Shown here: positions 33,011-42,111 of the stretch, piece by piece
Numbering within the stretch: the stretch's first letter is position 1
Layout: the number at the start of each line of letters is the position of its first letter
Origin: Candidatus Hodarchaeota archaeon
GTDB lineage: Archaea > Asgardarchaeota > Heimdallarchaeia > Hodarchaeales > Hodarchaeaceae
Direction of reading: 5' to 3'
Length of the DNA stretch: 64,000 nt
Assembly (NCBI GenBank): GCA_016840285.1
Contig: JAEOSR010000134.1
Location: 1 to 64,000, forward strand
Notes under the pieces: generated by a model
Database searches by the model: none
What the model saw: only the letters and a program-made list of their open reading frames with translations
What the model was told of the DNA's origin: nothing
Position numbers and translations under genes: made by a program

Positions 33011-34462
33011 ATGAGCGAAACAACCTCTACTACTTCAAAATTAAATGTTTTCATGTGGTCAACGTATGATATTGCCAATACTGTCTTCAGCATGGGAATC
33101 GTGTCCATGACAGTATTACAGTATGGAACACTGTTAGGAATGTTGAATGGTTTCGATTATAGCTTAAGTTACTTCTTAGCTAGCTTGGCTGTTTCGATTA
33201 GTACTTTGATTGTTGCTATTACAATTCCTGTCATGGGTACCATTGCTGATAATAACGGTAAAGGAAAACCAGGGACAGTTCTCTTTGGATCATTGACTAT
33301 TCTTTTCACAGGGATTGTTTTCCTGTTAAATAACATTTTCATTGCGTTATTCTGCTTTATAGTCGCAAACATCTTTTATCAATGGGGGAATTTGTTCTAC
33401 GATACAATGATCCCCAGGATTTGTCAGGATAAGGATAAAGGATGGGTTTCAGCCGTTGGGGTAGCGTTAGGATATTTTGGCTCTTTTTTCGCGGTTATCT
33501 TCAATTTTGCTGCCATAGCGTTTTTTACTGAAGCCGTTGATCTTCCAGATAACATTGGAACTATTGCACCTGATCAATATGAAACTGTAATTGGGGTGCC
33601 TAAAAGTGAGTGGATTGGTCACCTAAACGAAATGTGGTTACTCTGTGCACTCGGTTTCCTCTTGATTGCCTTACCATTCTTATTGACAAGAGAAAGAGCA
33701 GGAAAAAATCGTTTGGCCGAAGTAGGGCTACGTGGTTTACTTGGATCAGCAATAAGTGAGACTGCTGAAACTGCTAAAGAAGTCTGGAACTATAAAGATA
33801 TGCGTTGGTTTGTACTAGGATGGTTTTTTGCTATCGATGTTGTTCAGACTGTCATCAATATTATGAAGCCCGCTGCCGTGGAAGGATTCGGGATGGATGA
33901 AACGACTGCTACCATCCTACTTCTTGTCGGAGTGGTGTTCGCTGTATTGTTAACTGGCATTGCAGGCCCAATTGCTGATCGGAAAGGGCCTAAATTTCTT
34001 GCCAAAATTGTAGGTGTGGTGTGGCTGATCGCCTTGGTTATTCCTATTTTCGCTGATAGTTTTGATGATACAGCTTCTGCAAATCTTCCAGTCTTTCTAA
34101 AAATTCTTCCAAATTTCACAGTCTTTATAATGGCGATTCTGGTAGGATTCGGAATGGGTTCCATTTGGGTAGTTCAACGAACTATGACTATCGAACTTGC
34201 TCCACCAGAGAAAATTGGCCAATACTTCGGGTTTAGTAAACTCGCTGGAAAGGGTAGCAGTGCTTTTGGAATCCTCCTATTTGGAGGAGTGATTAGTTTT
34301 TTTGCGTCCGCCCAAGGATTTGGTTCTAACGCGCTAGCATATAAAATTGGAATCTTTGTACTGTTAGTGATGTTCTTAATAGGATTCTCGTTCTTCATGT
34401 TAGTTAAAGATAGGCATCAGGAATATGTTGCGGGAAAACGTGCTCCATTTAATCACGAATAA
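33011..34462 (+). CDS. MFS transporter of the UMF1/Atg22-like family
   Basis: 483 residues with about twelve hydrophobic helices. WSTYDIANTVFSMG near the start is the Atg22/UMF1 signature, and GTIADNNGKGKP plus GPIADRKGPK are the two MFS loop motifs between helices 2-3 and 8-9. Yeast Atg22 exports amino acids from vacuoles; in prokaryotes the substrate is unknown. It follows the GyrI-like gene by about 125 bases on the same strand. Confidence 0.8.
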   Translation: MSETTSTTSKLNVFMWSTYDIANTVFSMGIVSMTVLQYGTLLGMLNGFDYSLSYFLASLAVSISTLIVAITIPVMGTIADNNGKGKPGTVLFGSLTILFTGIVFLLNNIFIALFCFIVANIFYQWGNLFYDTMIPRICQDKDKGWVSAVGVALGYFGSFFAVIFNFAAIAFFTEAVDLPDNIGTIAPDQYETVIGVPKSEWIGHLNEMWLLCALGFLLIALPFLLTRERAGKNRLAEVGLRGLLGSAISETAETAKEVWNYKDMRWFVLGWFFAIDVVQTVINIMKPAAVEGFGMDETTATILLLVGVVFAVLLTGIAGPIADRKGPKFLAKIVGVVWLIALVIPIFADSFDDTASANLPVFLKILPNFTVFIMAILVGFGMGSIWVVQRTMTIELAPPEKIGQYFGFSKLAGKGSSAFGILLFGGVISFFASAQGFGSNALAYKIGIFVLLVMFLIGFSFFMLVKDRHQEYVAGKRAPFNHE

Positions 34463-34781
34463 CCCCCTCCATATCCTCTTTTATTTTCTAAATTACTCTA
34501 GAACACATCATATTGCTGCAAAGTACGTATGGAGCTTATGAAAATAGAGATTTCCTTCTTAATATGTATCAAAAATTATGTAATCAAAGAAAAAATATCG
34601 AGAAGAAAACACCACCCAGGTGAATTAATTACTTTCAGCAATGAAAATACTCAAATCTGTATCTAGAGAAGCAGTGAACAAAAAAGCCGTCGCCTCAAGA
34701 TACGAATTTAAATTGGACCCAATTTCAACTTCCCACCTGGGACTTTATTATTGCACAAAGTAAAAAGATTAAAAACGTTAC

Positions 34782-34975
34782 TGAACGTTTCCTAAATGTG
34801 GAATCACCAATGACGAAGTCGCTGTTATCCCACTCAGCAACATTCAAGAGAAATTGACACGGTTTAAAGTCATTACAAAGTCACGAAAGATAGTGCTCAG
34901 TAATATTTACAGGATAAAGCTCAATCCCATCATTTGGGCAAGGAAAGATACTACATTGTCTATAAACGGAAGTAA
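34782..34975 (+). pseudogene. Degenerate remnant upstream of the metallo-beta-lactamase gene
   Basis: The 519-base gap 34463-34981 holds no intact gene. From about 34785 one frame reads FPKCGITNDEVAVIPLSNIQ and on to IYRIKLNPIIW; a one-base shift then gives GKERYYIVYKRK and TAA at 34973-34975. Two joined open frames with protein-like composition suggest a decayed gene. No family recognised. Confidence 0.25.
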
Positions 34976-34981
34976 TCATTC

Positions 34982-36022
34982 ATGGTAAACAAAGTGTCAG
35001 CTTTAGGAATTACAGCAATTGTTATTTCTAATTTAATAGTCGGTGCAGCTTTTGTTTTAATGTCTACTGATAACAATGAACAGACCAGTAATAATATCAT
35101 TGTTGATGGTCAAGAAATTATTAGTGATAAGTTTCTGTACTATCACGGGATTACAATTTCCTGGATCGCAGAAGCTGGTTTCAGAATCAAGTCAGGAGAT
35201 CTCATCGTTTACATTGATCCCTATATCGTATCAAGTGACGCAGAAAAAGCTGATATCATAATCTGTACTCACCAACACGGGGAACATCTTTCCGTGGCAG
35301 ATGTGGTAACTATACGTGATGACAATACAAGCCTCTATACACCAAAACCAGATCCATCTATTGATGGCACCGGTCCTACTCCTGGTTTTTTACTCACGCT
35401 AGGACTTGGAAATGTAAGCTTTATAGAGCCAGGTATAGTGGTTAATCATTCTGGTATCATTCTCGAATTCGTGCCTGCTTACAATATCGACAAATACAAT
35501 CACCAAACGGGTGAGCTATGGCATCCACCATGGGCAAATTGGACAGGTGTCATTGTTGAAATAAATGGAACCAGGATTTATCACGCTGGGGACAGTGGAC
35601 ACATTCCTGAAATGGAACAGATAGATTGTGACATTTTCTTGGTACCCATCGGGGGGGTAGCGGTGATGACACCCCGAGAGGCAGCTGAAGCTGTAGAATC
35701 TCTTAAAATAACATCAAATTTAAAGTATGCAATTCCCATGCACTATACTTATTTTCCTGGGATGGATGATTTTCCAAATTCGCCAGCATCGGAATTTGTA
35801 GCAAAAGCTAACTGCACTGTTGTTATTTTAAAGCCAGAGTGGGCGTGGACGGCCGAAACAAATACTACTAGTTCCTCAATAGTGACAGGTACTACCAAGA
35901 CATCACAAGTCACAGCTAATGGGAGCCAATCTTCTACTCCACTTACGACCCCTGGGTTGGGGATTGCCACTCTCTTAATTGTATTCTCAGTCTATTCAAC
36001 AAGAAGAAAATCTCGTAAGTAA
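34982..36022 (+). CDS. Secreted, membrane-anchored metallo-beta-lactamase-fold protein (UlaG-like)
   Basis: 346 residues. Signal peptide (ALGITAIVISNLIVGAAFVLM), MBL domain (about 50-285) and a Ser/Thr linker with PGLG, helix and RRKSRK end. The metal motif is CTHQHGEHLS, so the usual HxHxDH Asp is replaced by Glu; HAGDSGH and IPMHY supply the further ligands. Domain layout resembles UlaG-like lactonases and metal-dependent hydrolases, which are normally cytoplasmic. Export and anchoring point to an external substrate, possibly a lactone or phosphoester. Activity may be altered by the Asp-to-Glu change. Confidence 0.75.
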   Translation: MVNKVSALGITAIVISNLIVGAAFVLMSTDNNEQTSNNIIVDGQEIISDKFLYYHGITISWIAEAGFRIKSGDLIVYIDPYIVSSDAEKADIIICTHQHGEHLSVADVVTIRDDNTSLYTPKPDPSIDGTGPTPGFLLTLGLGNVSFIEPGIVVNHSGIILEFVPAYNIDKYNHQTGELWHPPWANWTGVIVEINGTRIYHAGDSGHIPEMEQIDCDIFLVPIGGVAVMTPREAAEAVESLKITSNLKYAIPMHYTYFPGMDDFPNSPASEFVAKANCTVVILKPEWAWTAETNTTSSSIVTGTTKTSQVTANGSQSSTPLTTPGLGIATLLIVFSVYSTRRKSRK

Positions 36023-36253
36023 TTTGTTGGGGAGAAAAATCCTGATCAGTGATAAGGATAATGAAGGATCGCACGGGACAGATTATTCTGTATGGTTTAG
36101 AATCCATGATGGTGCATTACTTTGGATGAGTTGTGTAAAAAAACGTAACTTTCTCCTCCCTTCCCTTTTTCTTAACAGCTGGGATTCTTTGATCGCTTCA
36201 GTTAAAGTCAAACTAAAATATGAATAAAAATCATTGAGAACTTAGGGAAAAAA

Positions 36254-37732
36254 ATGTATCGAAAGAGAGTGATGAGAGGATTTTTAATTAATTTTGTTAT
36301 TATTTTGAGTCTACAATTTCCCTGGATGAAAGCTATTGAAAATAAAAATATTTCTTCTCTAGATGGTCATATCACGGATGAGGGGACAAATATTATCCAA
36401 ATTCAACTAAATCAAACCCTTGGTGGGCCAGAAAGAGACTATGCTATTGAAGCAATTCAGACTGCGGATGGTGGGTTCCTCATTGCTGGTTCCACTGAAT
36501 CTTATGGTGAAGGAGATTTAGATATGTGGTTATTAAAAACAAATAGTACTGGATCTGTGGAATGGAATCAGACTTACGATATCTTCGGGAGTGATAGGGT
36601 TCGTGACCTCATCCTGACTACGGATGGGGGATTCCTCTTAGTTGGTACTTCAACATTTGAAAATATGTTACCTGTGATATCCATTGGATCAGTATTGAAA
36701 TTATACGCTAATGGAACGGTAGAATGGCACCAGTCTTATTTTTATGACCGATCACCTGAGTATGGTGATGAACACTCTTTTTTGGATTCAGTAATTCAGA
36801 CGAAAGATGGGGGGTTCCTCCTTGCTGGTGAGACTGCAGATTATTATGTCGGTGACTCTGGGCCTAATAATATGGATATGTGGCTGGTGAAAACTGATGT
36901 CAAAGGCTCTGTGGAATGGAATCATATTTATGGGTCAAGGGATGATAGTGGTTACTCCGTAATTCAGACTACTGATGGTGGGTTCCTCATTGCTGGTGAG
37001 GCGGCAGAGTATCAAACCTCTGAACACATAGTATATCCCCATAATATGGATACGTGGCTTGTGAAGACTTATGTCAATGGTTCTGTTGAATGGGAGCAGA
37101 CTTATGGAGGATCAGTGCTGGAAAGGGCAGTTGAAGTTATTCAGACAACTGATGATGGATTCCTCCTTGCTGGTGTAACAAAATATTGGACTAATGATTC
37201 GGATATGTTACTAATAAAGACCGATGACAATGGAATAGTTAAATGGAATCAGACATATGGTGGGCCAGAAAGAGATTCTGCTTCTTCAGTTATTCAAACG
37301 GCTGATGACGGGTTCCTCATCGTTGGCACTACTGAATCATATGGAGCTGGTGATGATGATATATGGCTTGTCAAGACGTATGCTAATGGAACCATGAATT
37401 GGAATCAGACCTTTGGGGGAGCAGAAATGGATCGTGCAACTGGAATAATTCAAACAACAGATGAAGGATTTCTTATTGTAGGTTACACAGAATCTTATGG
37501 AGCAGGTGATTTGGACATGTGGATGTTGAAATTCTCAGAAACTAGAGATACACCCACAGAATCAATACTCAGAACAAAAACAGAGGATGAAACAAATCCA
37601 ACGAATACTATTTCCGCAAACTTAAGTGAGTCAAAGGATTCGTCAGCTTTCATTCCTGGATTTGAGATTCCTTCAGTTATAGTAATATTCTTATTGGGAG
37701 TCATTTTTTACAAACGAAGGAAAGAAATATAG
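36254..37732 (+). CDS. Surface protein with IQTxDGGFLIAG repeats (beta-propeller-like)
   Basis: 492 residues. Signal peptide, then about seven repeats of roughly 50-60 residues with the consensus WNQTYGG-ERD-A-SVIQT-DGGFLIAG-TESYG-GD-DMWLVKT (residues about 55-430), which should form a propeller, then a linker and PGFEIP, helix and RRKEI tail. These repeats are common in archaeal surface proteins of unknown ligand. Repeats 1, 6 and 7 are the most alike, which points to recent internal duplication. It is likely attached to the outer face of the membrane. Confidence 0.75.
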   Translation: MYRKRVMRGFLINFVIILSLQFPWMKAIENKNISSLDGHITDEGTNIIQIQLNQTLGGPERDYAIEAIQTADGGFLIAGSTESYGEGDLDMWLLKTNSTGSVEWNQTYDIFGSDRVRDLILTTDGGFLLVGTSTFENMLPVISIGSVLKLYANGTVEWHQSYFYDRSPEYGDEHSFLDSVIQTKDGGFLLAGETADYYVGDSGPNNMDMWLVKTDVKGSVEWNHIYGSRDDSGYSVIQTTDGGFLIAGEAAEYQTSEHIVYPHNMDTWLVKTYVNGSVEWEQTYGGSVLERAVEVIQTTDDGFLLAGVTKYWTNDSDMLLIKTDDNGIVKWNQTYGGPERDSASSVIQTADDGFLIVGTTESYGAGDDDIWLVKTYANGTMNWNQTFGGAEMDRATGIIQTTDEGFLIVGYTESYGAGDLDMWMLKFSETRDTPTESILRTKTEDETNPTNTISANLSESKDSSAFIPGFEIPSVIVIFLLGVIFYKRRKEI

Positions 37733-37984
37733 AATCTCTTAAGTTTGTAGATCGAAAGAGTCTCCTTCTTGACTACGTTCACTTGGAATGGAATTAATTT
37801 CACCATGTTGACTTAACCCCAATGCAAGCTTGCACAAATCTTGAGACTATCCGTTTTCAACATGACCCAATAAAAAATTTTCCCGTTTTCAGTTGTACTA
37901 TCGTAATAAAGTATTAATGAATTAATTACATTCTTTGATAAATTTCGAAACATTTAAATATATTACACATTTTGATAATAACTG

Positions 37985-39331
37985 ATGAAAAAAATCCAAG
38001 ATCTTCTCTCTGCAAAGGGGTCACTAGCCATTCTCTCTTACCTTCAAAGTAATCCTGGCATTACTGTAGCGATGATTAACACCTATTTCACGAAATTCAT
38101 TCACTCTCCCCTTACTACTGCGACAATTTACCGTAGGATCGAGAAATTAGAACAAATGAAGTTGATTGCCCGATTACGAACGGATTCTAATCGGCTGATC
38201 CTTACTCTCTACTCAGAGGAGGTCTTAAAAAAAAATAAGAGGTGGAAAAAAGTGAATTTTCAAACGTTAATTCAAGATTTAGGAAGTTATTTTGATATAG
38301 GTAATCCTGTGGCACATGATAAATTTGTTGTTTATCCTCTGATTAAAACAGATGTATCTTCAGTTGTTTCAGGCTTACTTGAGGCGGAGGAACGAGAACT
38401 CGCATGGATCCAAGAATCAGAAGGATCAGAAAGCGTCGAAATCCTTGAAGCTATTAACAAAAGTAAAAATCCAGTGTTAATACCCTATCTTCATCAGGTT
38501 GAAGGCGGAAAACAGGATAGAACCATATTTGAACCTATTCTCATTCCTATTGGCTATGATGAGTCCAATCCGTTAAAAATTCCTGCAAAATGCATTGAAC
38601 AGTCCCGATGGAGATATTCTAGCTCTCGTGGTGAAACGACATCATTAAAATTCAAATCAGCGAAAACTCGTATGGCCTCACAAATGGCAAATGTTTCTGC
38701 GAAAGCTGGGGATCAATCAACAATTTGGGAAACAGTATCCGCTGCGGTAGGTGCGTTACAGCTTGGCGAGGAAGATGCACCTACTCATAGTTATCGTGAG
38801 ATTCAAGAAAAATCATATGAGAAAGATGGTGATCTCAAGAAACTTCAAGAAACGCTGGCTACTGCCATCAATCTTGAGAACCAGGTTGGAATTGTTTGTG
38901 CTTATGGAGATAAGCTGCTGGGCCTCGAAATTTATGGTTCTCCTACTCTTTGGAACCAATTCAACGAACTCGTCCTCAAAGGATTTCTTACTGATAAAGC
39001 ATTCATGGATAAAATAAAAACTGATCAGAAGCTACCCGCTAACTTAGGAGAAATCCTACGCAACGAATTCAAAGATCTCCAAGTTAATAAAGAAAAAGCA
39101 ACAGGTACAGGGGATTTGTTCCGGTTTAATAATAAGAAATGGCAGGGTATTAGTATAAATTACCAAGGAAATCCTGTACATCTCTATGCTACCAAGGAGC
39201 AAGTCGATATTCTCAAGGGGAGAAGACCACGGATGCCCAGAATGCCTCAAATGCAGGTTCAATCAAATCTAGATCCTCAGATACAACAACAAGAAATAGC
39301 ACTTGAACAAATCCTTGATGATTCAGAATAA
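37985..39331 (+). CDS. Winged-helix protein with large C-terminal domain
   Basis: 448 residues. An N-terminal winged helix (about 1-85: SAKGSLAILSYLQSNPGITV, TTATIYRRIEKLEQMKLIAR) is followed by a 350-residue part that lacks a recognised fold and ends in a Gln/Met-rich tail. The same winged helix begins the next gene (39351), with nearly the same TTATIYRR recognition helix, so the two are paralogues in the DNA-binding part. The gene overlaps the upstream part of its neighbour's frame. Together they precede a vWA gene and may regulate it. Confidence 0.6.
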   Translation: MKKIQDLLSAKGSLAILSYLQSNPGITVAMINTYFTKFIHSPLTTATIYRRIEKLEQMKLIARLRTDSNRLILTLYSEEVLKKNKRWKKVNFQTLIQDLGSYFDIGNPVAHDKFVVYPLIKTDVSSVVSGLLEAEERELAWIQESEGSESVEILEAINKSKNPVLIPYLHQVEGGKQDRTIFEPILIPIGYDESNPLKIPAKCIEQSRWRYSSSRGETTSLKFKSAKTRMASQMANVSAKAGDQSTIWETVSAAVGALQLGEEDAPTHSYREIQEKSYEKDGDLKKLQETLATAINLENQVGIVCAYGDKLLGLEIYGSPTLWNQFNELVLKGFLTDKAFMDKIKTDQKLPANLGEILRNEFKDLQVNKEKATGTGDLFRFNNKKWQGISINYQGNPVHLYATKEQVDILKGRRPRMPRMPQMQVQSNLDPQIQQQEIALEQILDDSE

Positions 39332-39350
39332 CCTCTGTGAGATTAGGACA

Positions 39351-39905
39351 ATGTTAGACTTACTGGCTTCAAAAGGTACCAAAGAGATTTTGGAATATAT
39401 CAGAAAGCACCCTAAATCAAGTAGTGTTGATGTAAATGCTTATTTTAGGAGTGATGAAGCCCCTGAATCACTTACAACTGCAACGATTTATCGAAGATTA
39501 AAGGAATTAGAACTGGTTGGTTTTATCATCAGACAACCACCTGATTCTAACACCTTTATTCTTACTCAACAAGCCATCGACATTCTTGATCAACAGATTC
39601 TTCAGCATCCTGAAATTACTGAATTAAAACGATCTCATCGATCTCTTCTCCGACAAATTAAGCAACATAGGGATGCCAATGTGATTGAACTACAAGAAAA
39701 GGCAGTATTGTCTCCTACTACAATTAATATAGGTTTACAGAAATTAAGTAATCTTGGTCTGATAGAACCTGTCAAGGTTGATCCAAAAAAACCAATACGG
39801 TCGTTAAAGCGTCCAGGACGACCCAAAAAACGTCATAAGCTTACAAAAAAAGGGGAAAAGGTGTATAAAGCGCAAAAAAAACTTGAGGAAGAGCAAACAA
39901 AGTAG
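39351..39905 (+). CDS. Winged-helix DNA-binding protein
   Basis: 184 residues from ATG 39351; an upstream in-frame start at 39303 would overlap the preceding gene by 29 bases. A first winged helix (MLDLLASKGTKEILEYIRKH, TTATIYRRLKELELVGFIIR) and a second HTH-like unit (RDANVIELQEKAVLSPTTINIGLQKLSNLGLIEP) are followed by a basic tail with PGRPKKRHKL. It probably binds DNA as a repressor or activator. Twelve bases later the vWA gene starts, so the genes form one operon. Confidence 0.7.
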   Translation: MLDLLASKGTKEILEYIRKHPKSSSVDVNAYFRSDEAPESLTTATIYRRLKELELVGFIIRQPPDSNTFILTQQAIDILDQQILQHPEITELKRSHRSLLRQIKQHRDANVIELQEKAVLSPTTINIGLQKLSNLGLIEPVKVDPKKPIRSLKRPGRPKKRHKLTKKGEKVYKAQKKLEEEQTK

Positions 39906-39916
39906 AAGGAACCATT

Positions 39917-41185
39917 ATGACAATAGAAGAAAAAGAAGATATAAAAATGGAAGTAATCCCGAGCTCACCATATGCTTTAGCCAATGGCGAGACTCATCTT
40001 TACATTCAGCTGAAATTAACGGGAGGGGAGATCGAAGTTGAGGGAACTAGGACAAATATTAACTTGGGAGTAGTTCTTGATCGATCAGGGAGTATGCATG
40101 GTTCGAAGCTCCAAAAAGCTAAAGAAGCTGTTGAATTCGTTGTAAATAACCTCTCGAAAGAGGATGTGTTTGCTTTAACAATATATGATCATAAAGTCGA
40201 CACACTCATCTCATCAGCCAAATTAACTAACCGTACCGCAATCATAAACCAACTCCGTTCTATTCGCAGTCGTGGGCGTACAAACCTTCATGGAGGTGTC
40301 GTTGAGGGAGCACAACAAGTTGAAATAGCAAAGCATCTAGAGTATCGGAATGTGATGTTACTCCTTTCTGATGGTCTTGCCAATGAAGGTATTACTGATC
40401 GAGGCCGAATTCGGGAATCTGTAATGGATATTTATGGAGGGGGTATTGGTATTAGCACATTCGGTGTTGGTGACGATTTTGACGAAGATTTACTCGTTAA
40501 TATTGCTGATGCTGCTGGAGGTTCTTTTTATTTTATTGAAACACCTGATGATATTCCTAAATTCATTGAACAAGAATTTCAAGGGCTTTTAGCGACTGCA
40601 GGTTATAATATAGAGGTTGAATGGCAGAAAGCGGAAGATCTACATATTCGAAGAGCATTGGGAGTTCCTTATGAAGATCGTTCATCCACTAAAACAAAAA
40701 TGGGTGATCTCAGAAGCGGGAATGAATTATTAATTATTCTAGATATGACAATCCCTCCATCAGAGAGTCAGAAAATGGAAGCTGTGACGTTTAAAGTCAG
40801 CTGGGTTCCTCGAAGCGGATCGACAAGACTAATCCAAACCACCATTCCCTGTAACATCACATATACGACAGATGAAAGACTTCTCGCTACCGAAAACGAC
40901 CAAGTCTTAGAGAATGTTCATATTTTAGAAGCCGCATATACACAATATCAAGCAATGGAGATGGCTGATCGTGGAGATTTTTCAGGAGCTCAAAGAACCA
41001 TGCATATGTTTCAAGAAAAGCTTGACCGACAAATTTCTCAGACTGGATCTGCAAATCTTCAAAGGTTACAAGAACAGCAGAGTGAAATGTTAAAAGATGT
41101 GTTGAGCGAGGAGAAATATACTAAAGGAGCTCGGAAAAAACTGCGTTCCAGTATGTATGATCTTCGAAAAAGACGATCTTCATAA
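39917..41185 (+). CDS. von Willebrand A (vWA) domain protein
   Basis: 422 residues, ATG after AGAAGG. The metal ion dependent adhesion site is complete: LDRSGSMHGSK (DxSxS, about 54-64), RGRTNLHGG (Thr) and LLLSDGLANEG (Asp). A C-terminal beta and helical part (about 230-422) with a LxxLxxQQxEML segment follows. There is no signal peptide or membrane helix, so it is cytoplasmic. Cytoplasmic vWA proteins often act with MoxR-type ATPases, but none is in the window. Partner for the winged-helix proteins or the following AIM24 protein is inferred. Confidence 0.8.
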   Translation: MTIEEKEDIKMEVIPSSPYALANGETHLYIQLKLTGGEIEVEGTRTNINLGVVLDRSGSMHGSKLQKAKEAVEFVVNNLSKEDVFALTIYDHKVDTLISSAKLTNRTAIINQLRSIRSRGRTNLHGGVVEGAQQVEIAKHLEYRNVMLLLSDGLANEGITDRGRIRESVMDIYGGGIGISTFGVGDDFDEDLLVNIADAAGGSFYFIETPDDIPKFIEQEFQGLLATAGYNIEVEWQKAEDLHIRRALGVPYEDRSSTKTKMGDLRSGNELLIILDMTIPPSESQKMEAVTFKVSWVPRSGSTRLIQTTIPCNITYTTDERLLATENDQVLENVHILEAAYTQYQAMEMADRGDFSGAQRTMHMFQEKLDRQISQTGSANLQRLQEQQSEMLKDVLSEEKYTKGARKKLRSSMYDLRKRRSS

Positions 41186-41362
41186 GGTGTTGCGATGGCA
41201 CGGGTTTGCAATCATACTAGTCTCCCGTAACTTTCGTAGATCCTTTTTTTTCTACTAAAAGAGTTAAAAAGCAACATTCTCTTTTCGCTTTACTTTTAAT
41301 TAACTTTTATTTCAGCTTTAAACATACCAGCTTAGATACTTAACATGATGTGAGATGAAAAT

Positions 41363-42079
41363 ATGTCAGCTAATAAAGAAAAATCATTCCTGAAATATGA
41401 AATTACGGGTAGTCCTGCTTTCTCAGTGGTGAGAATCTTTCTTGATCAACCTGGTCAACAGGTGCGAGCAGAGGGTGGCGCTATGGTCTATATGGATGGT
41501 CATGTCCACATGGAGACTAAGTCAGCAGGAGGAATTATGCGGGGATTGAAACGTAAATTCTCTGGTGAATCGATGTTCCAGAACTTCTTTTCACTTCCTG
41601 ATGGCGCACCATCTGGTATGGTTGCCTTTGCGCATGGTGCACCAGGTGATATTGTACATCTCCACCTTGAAAAAGGGGAAGAATGGACACTAAGTAGAGA
41701 TGCCTATATCTGTGGAACAACAAGTATAGAGGTAACGTCAAAATTGGGTGGGTTTAAGAGTATGTTAGGAGGAGAAGGCCTCGTTCTCACAAAAATTATG
41801 GCTGAAGGTGAGGGTGATGTGTGGATCGGCGGATACGGATATGTGGAGCGCCATGATCTCGCTCCAGGTCAAGAATTCGTGTGTGACAATGGTGTGATGA
41901 TGGCCTTCCAATCGCATATGCAGCATCGGGTTTCGAAGATAGGTGGAAAAAAAAGTTTCGTCCTTGGTGGTGAAGGGGTTGTGATTCGATACACTGGACC
42001 AGGCATTGTTTACACCCAGAACCGCGAAATCGGCTTACTAGCTTCCCTACTTGTACCATACTTGCCTGTTACCCGATGA
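41363..42079 (+). CDS. AIM24-family (TIGR00266-like) protein
   Basis: 238 residues, ATG after GTGAG. The pattern QQVRAEGGAMVYMDGHVHME, IMRGLKRKFSGESMF, GAPGDIVHLHLEKGEEW, LVLTKIMAEGEGDVWIGGYG and GEGVVIRYTGPGIVYTQNR is diagnostic for the family, named after a yeast mitochondrial biogenesis protein and found widely in prokaryotes. The function is unknown; it forms beta-helical trimers in solved homologues as I recall. It sits 177 bases after the vWA gene, on the same strand. Confidence 0.85.
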   Translation: MSANKEKSFLKYEITGSPAFSVVRIFLDQPGQQVRAEGGAMVYMDGHVHMETKSAGGIMRGLKRKFSGESMFQNFFSLPDGAPSGMVAFAHGAPGDIVHLHLEKGEEWTLSRDAYICGTTSIEVTSKLGGFKSMLGGEGLVLTKIMAEGEGDVWIGGYGYVERHDLAPGQEFVCDNGVMMAFQSHMQHRVSKIGGKKSFVLGGEGVVIRYTGPGIVYTQNREIGLLASLLVPYLPVTR

Positions 42080-42096
42080 TAAAGGGTTATCCCACT

Positions 42097-42111
42097 TCTT
42101 CTTTTTTTTTA
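42097..42111 (+). terminator. T-rich transcription end between convergent genes
   Basis: A CTTCTTC stretch followed by nine or more T lies just after the AIM24-family stop and before the convergent tldE stop. Archaeal RNA polymerase ends transcription at such T-runs. Confidence 0.4.

Noticed and set aside
35979..36227. Small gene overlapping the end of the metallo-beta-lactamase gene
   Set aside because: No ribosome binding site, and most of it is out of frame with and overlaps the anchor tail; composition is not convincing.
41535..42059. Minus-strand frames inside the AIM24-family gene
   Set aside because: They are antisense to a clearly recognised family and share its codon pattern.
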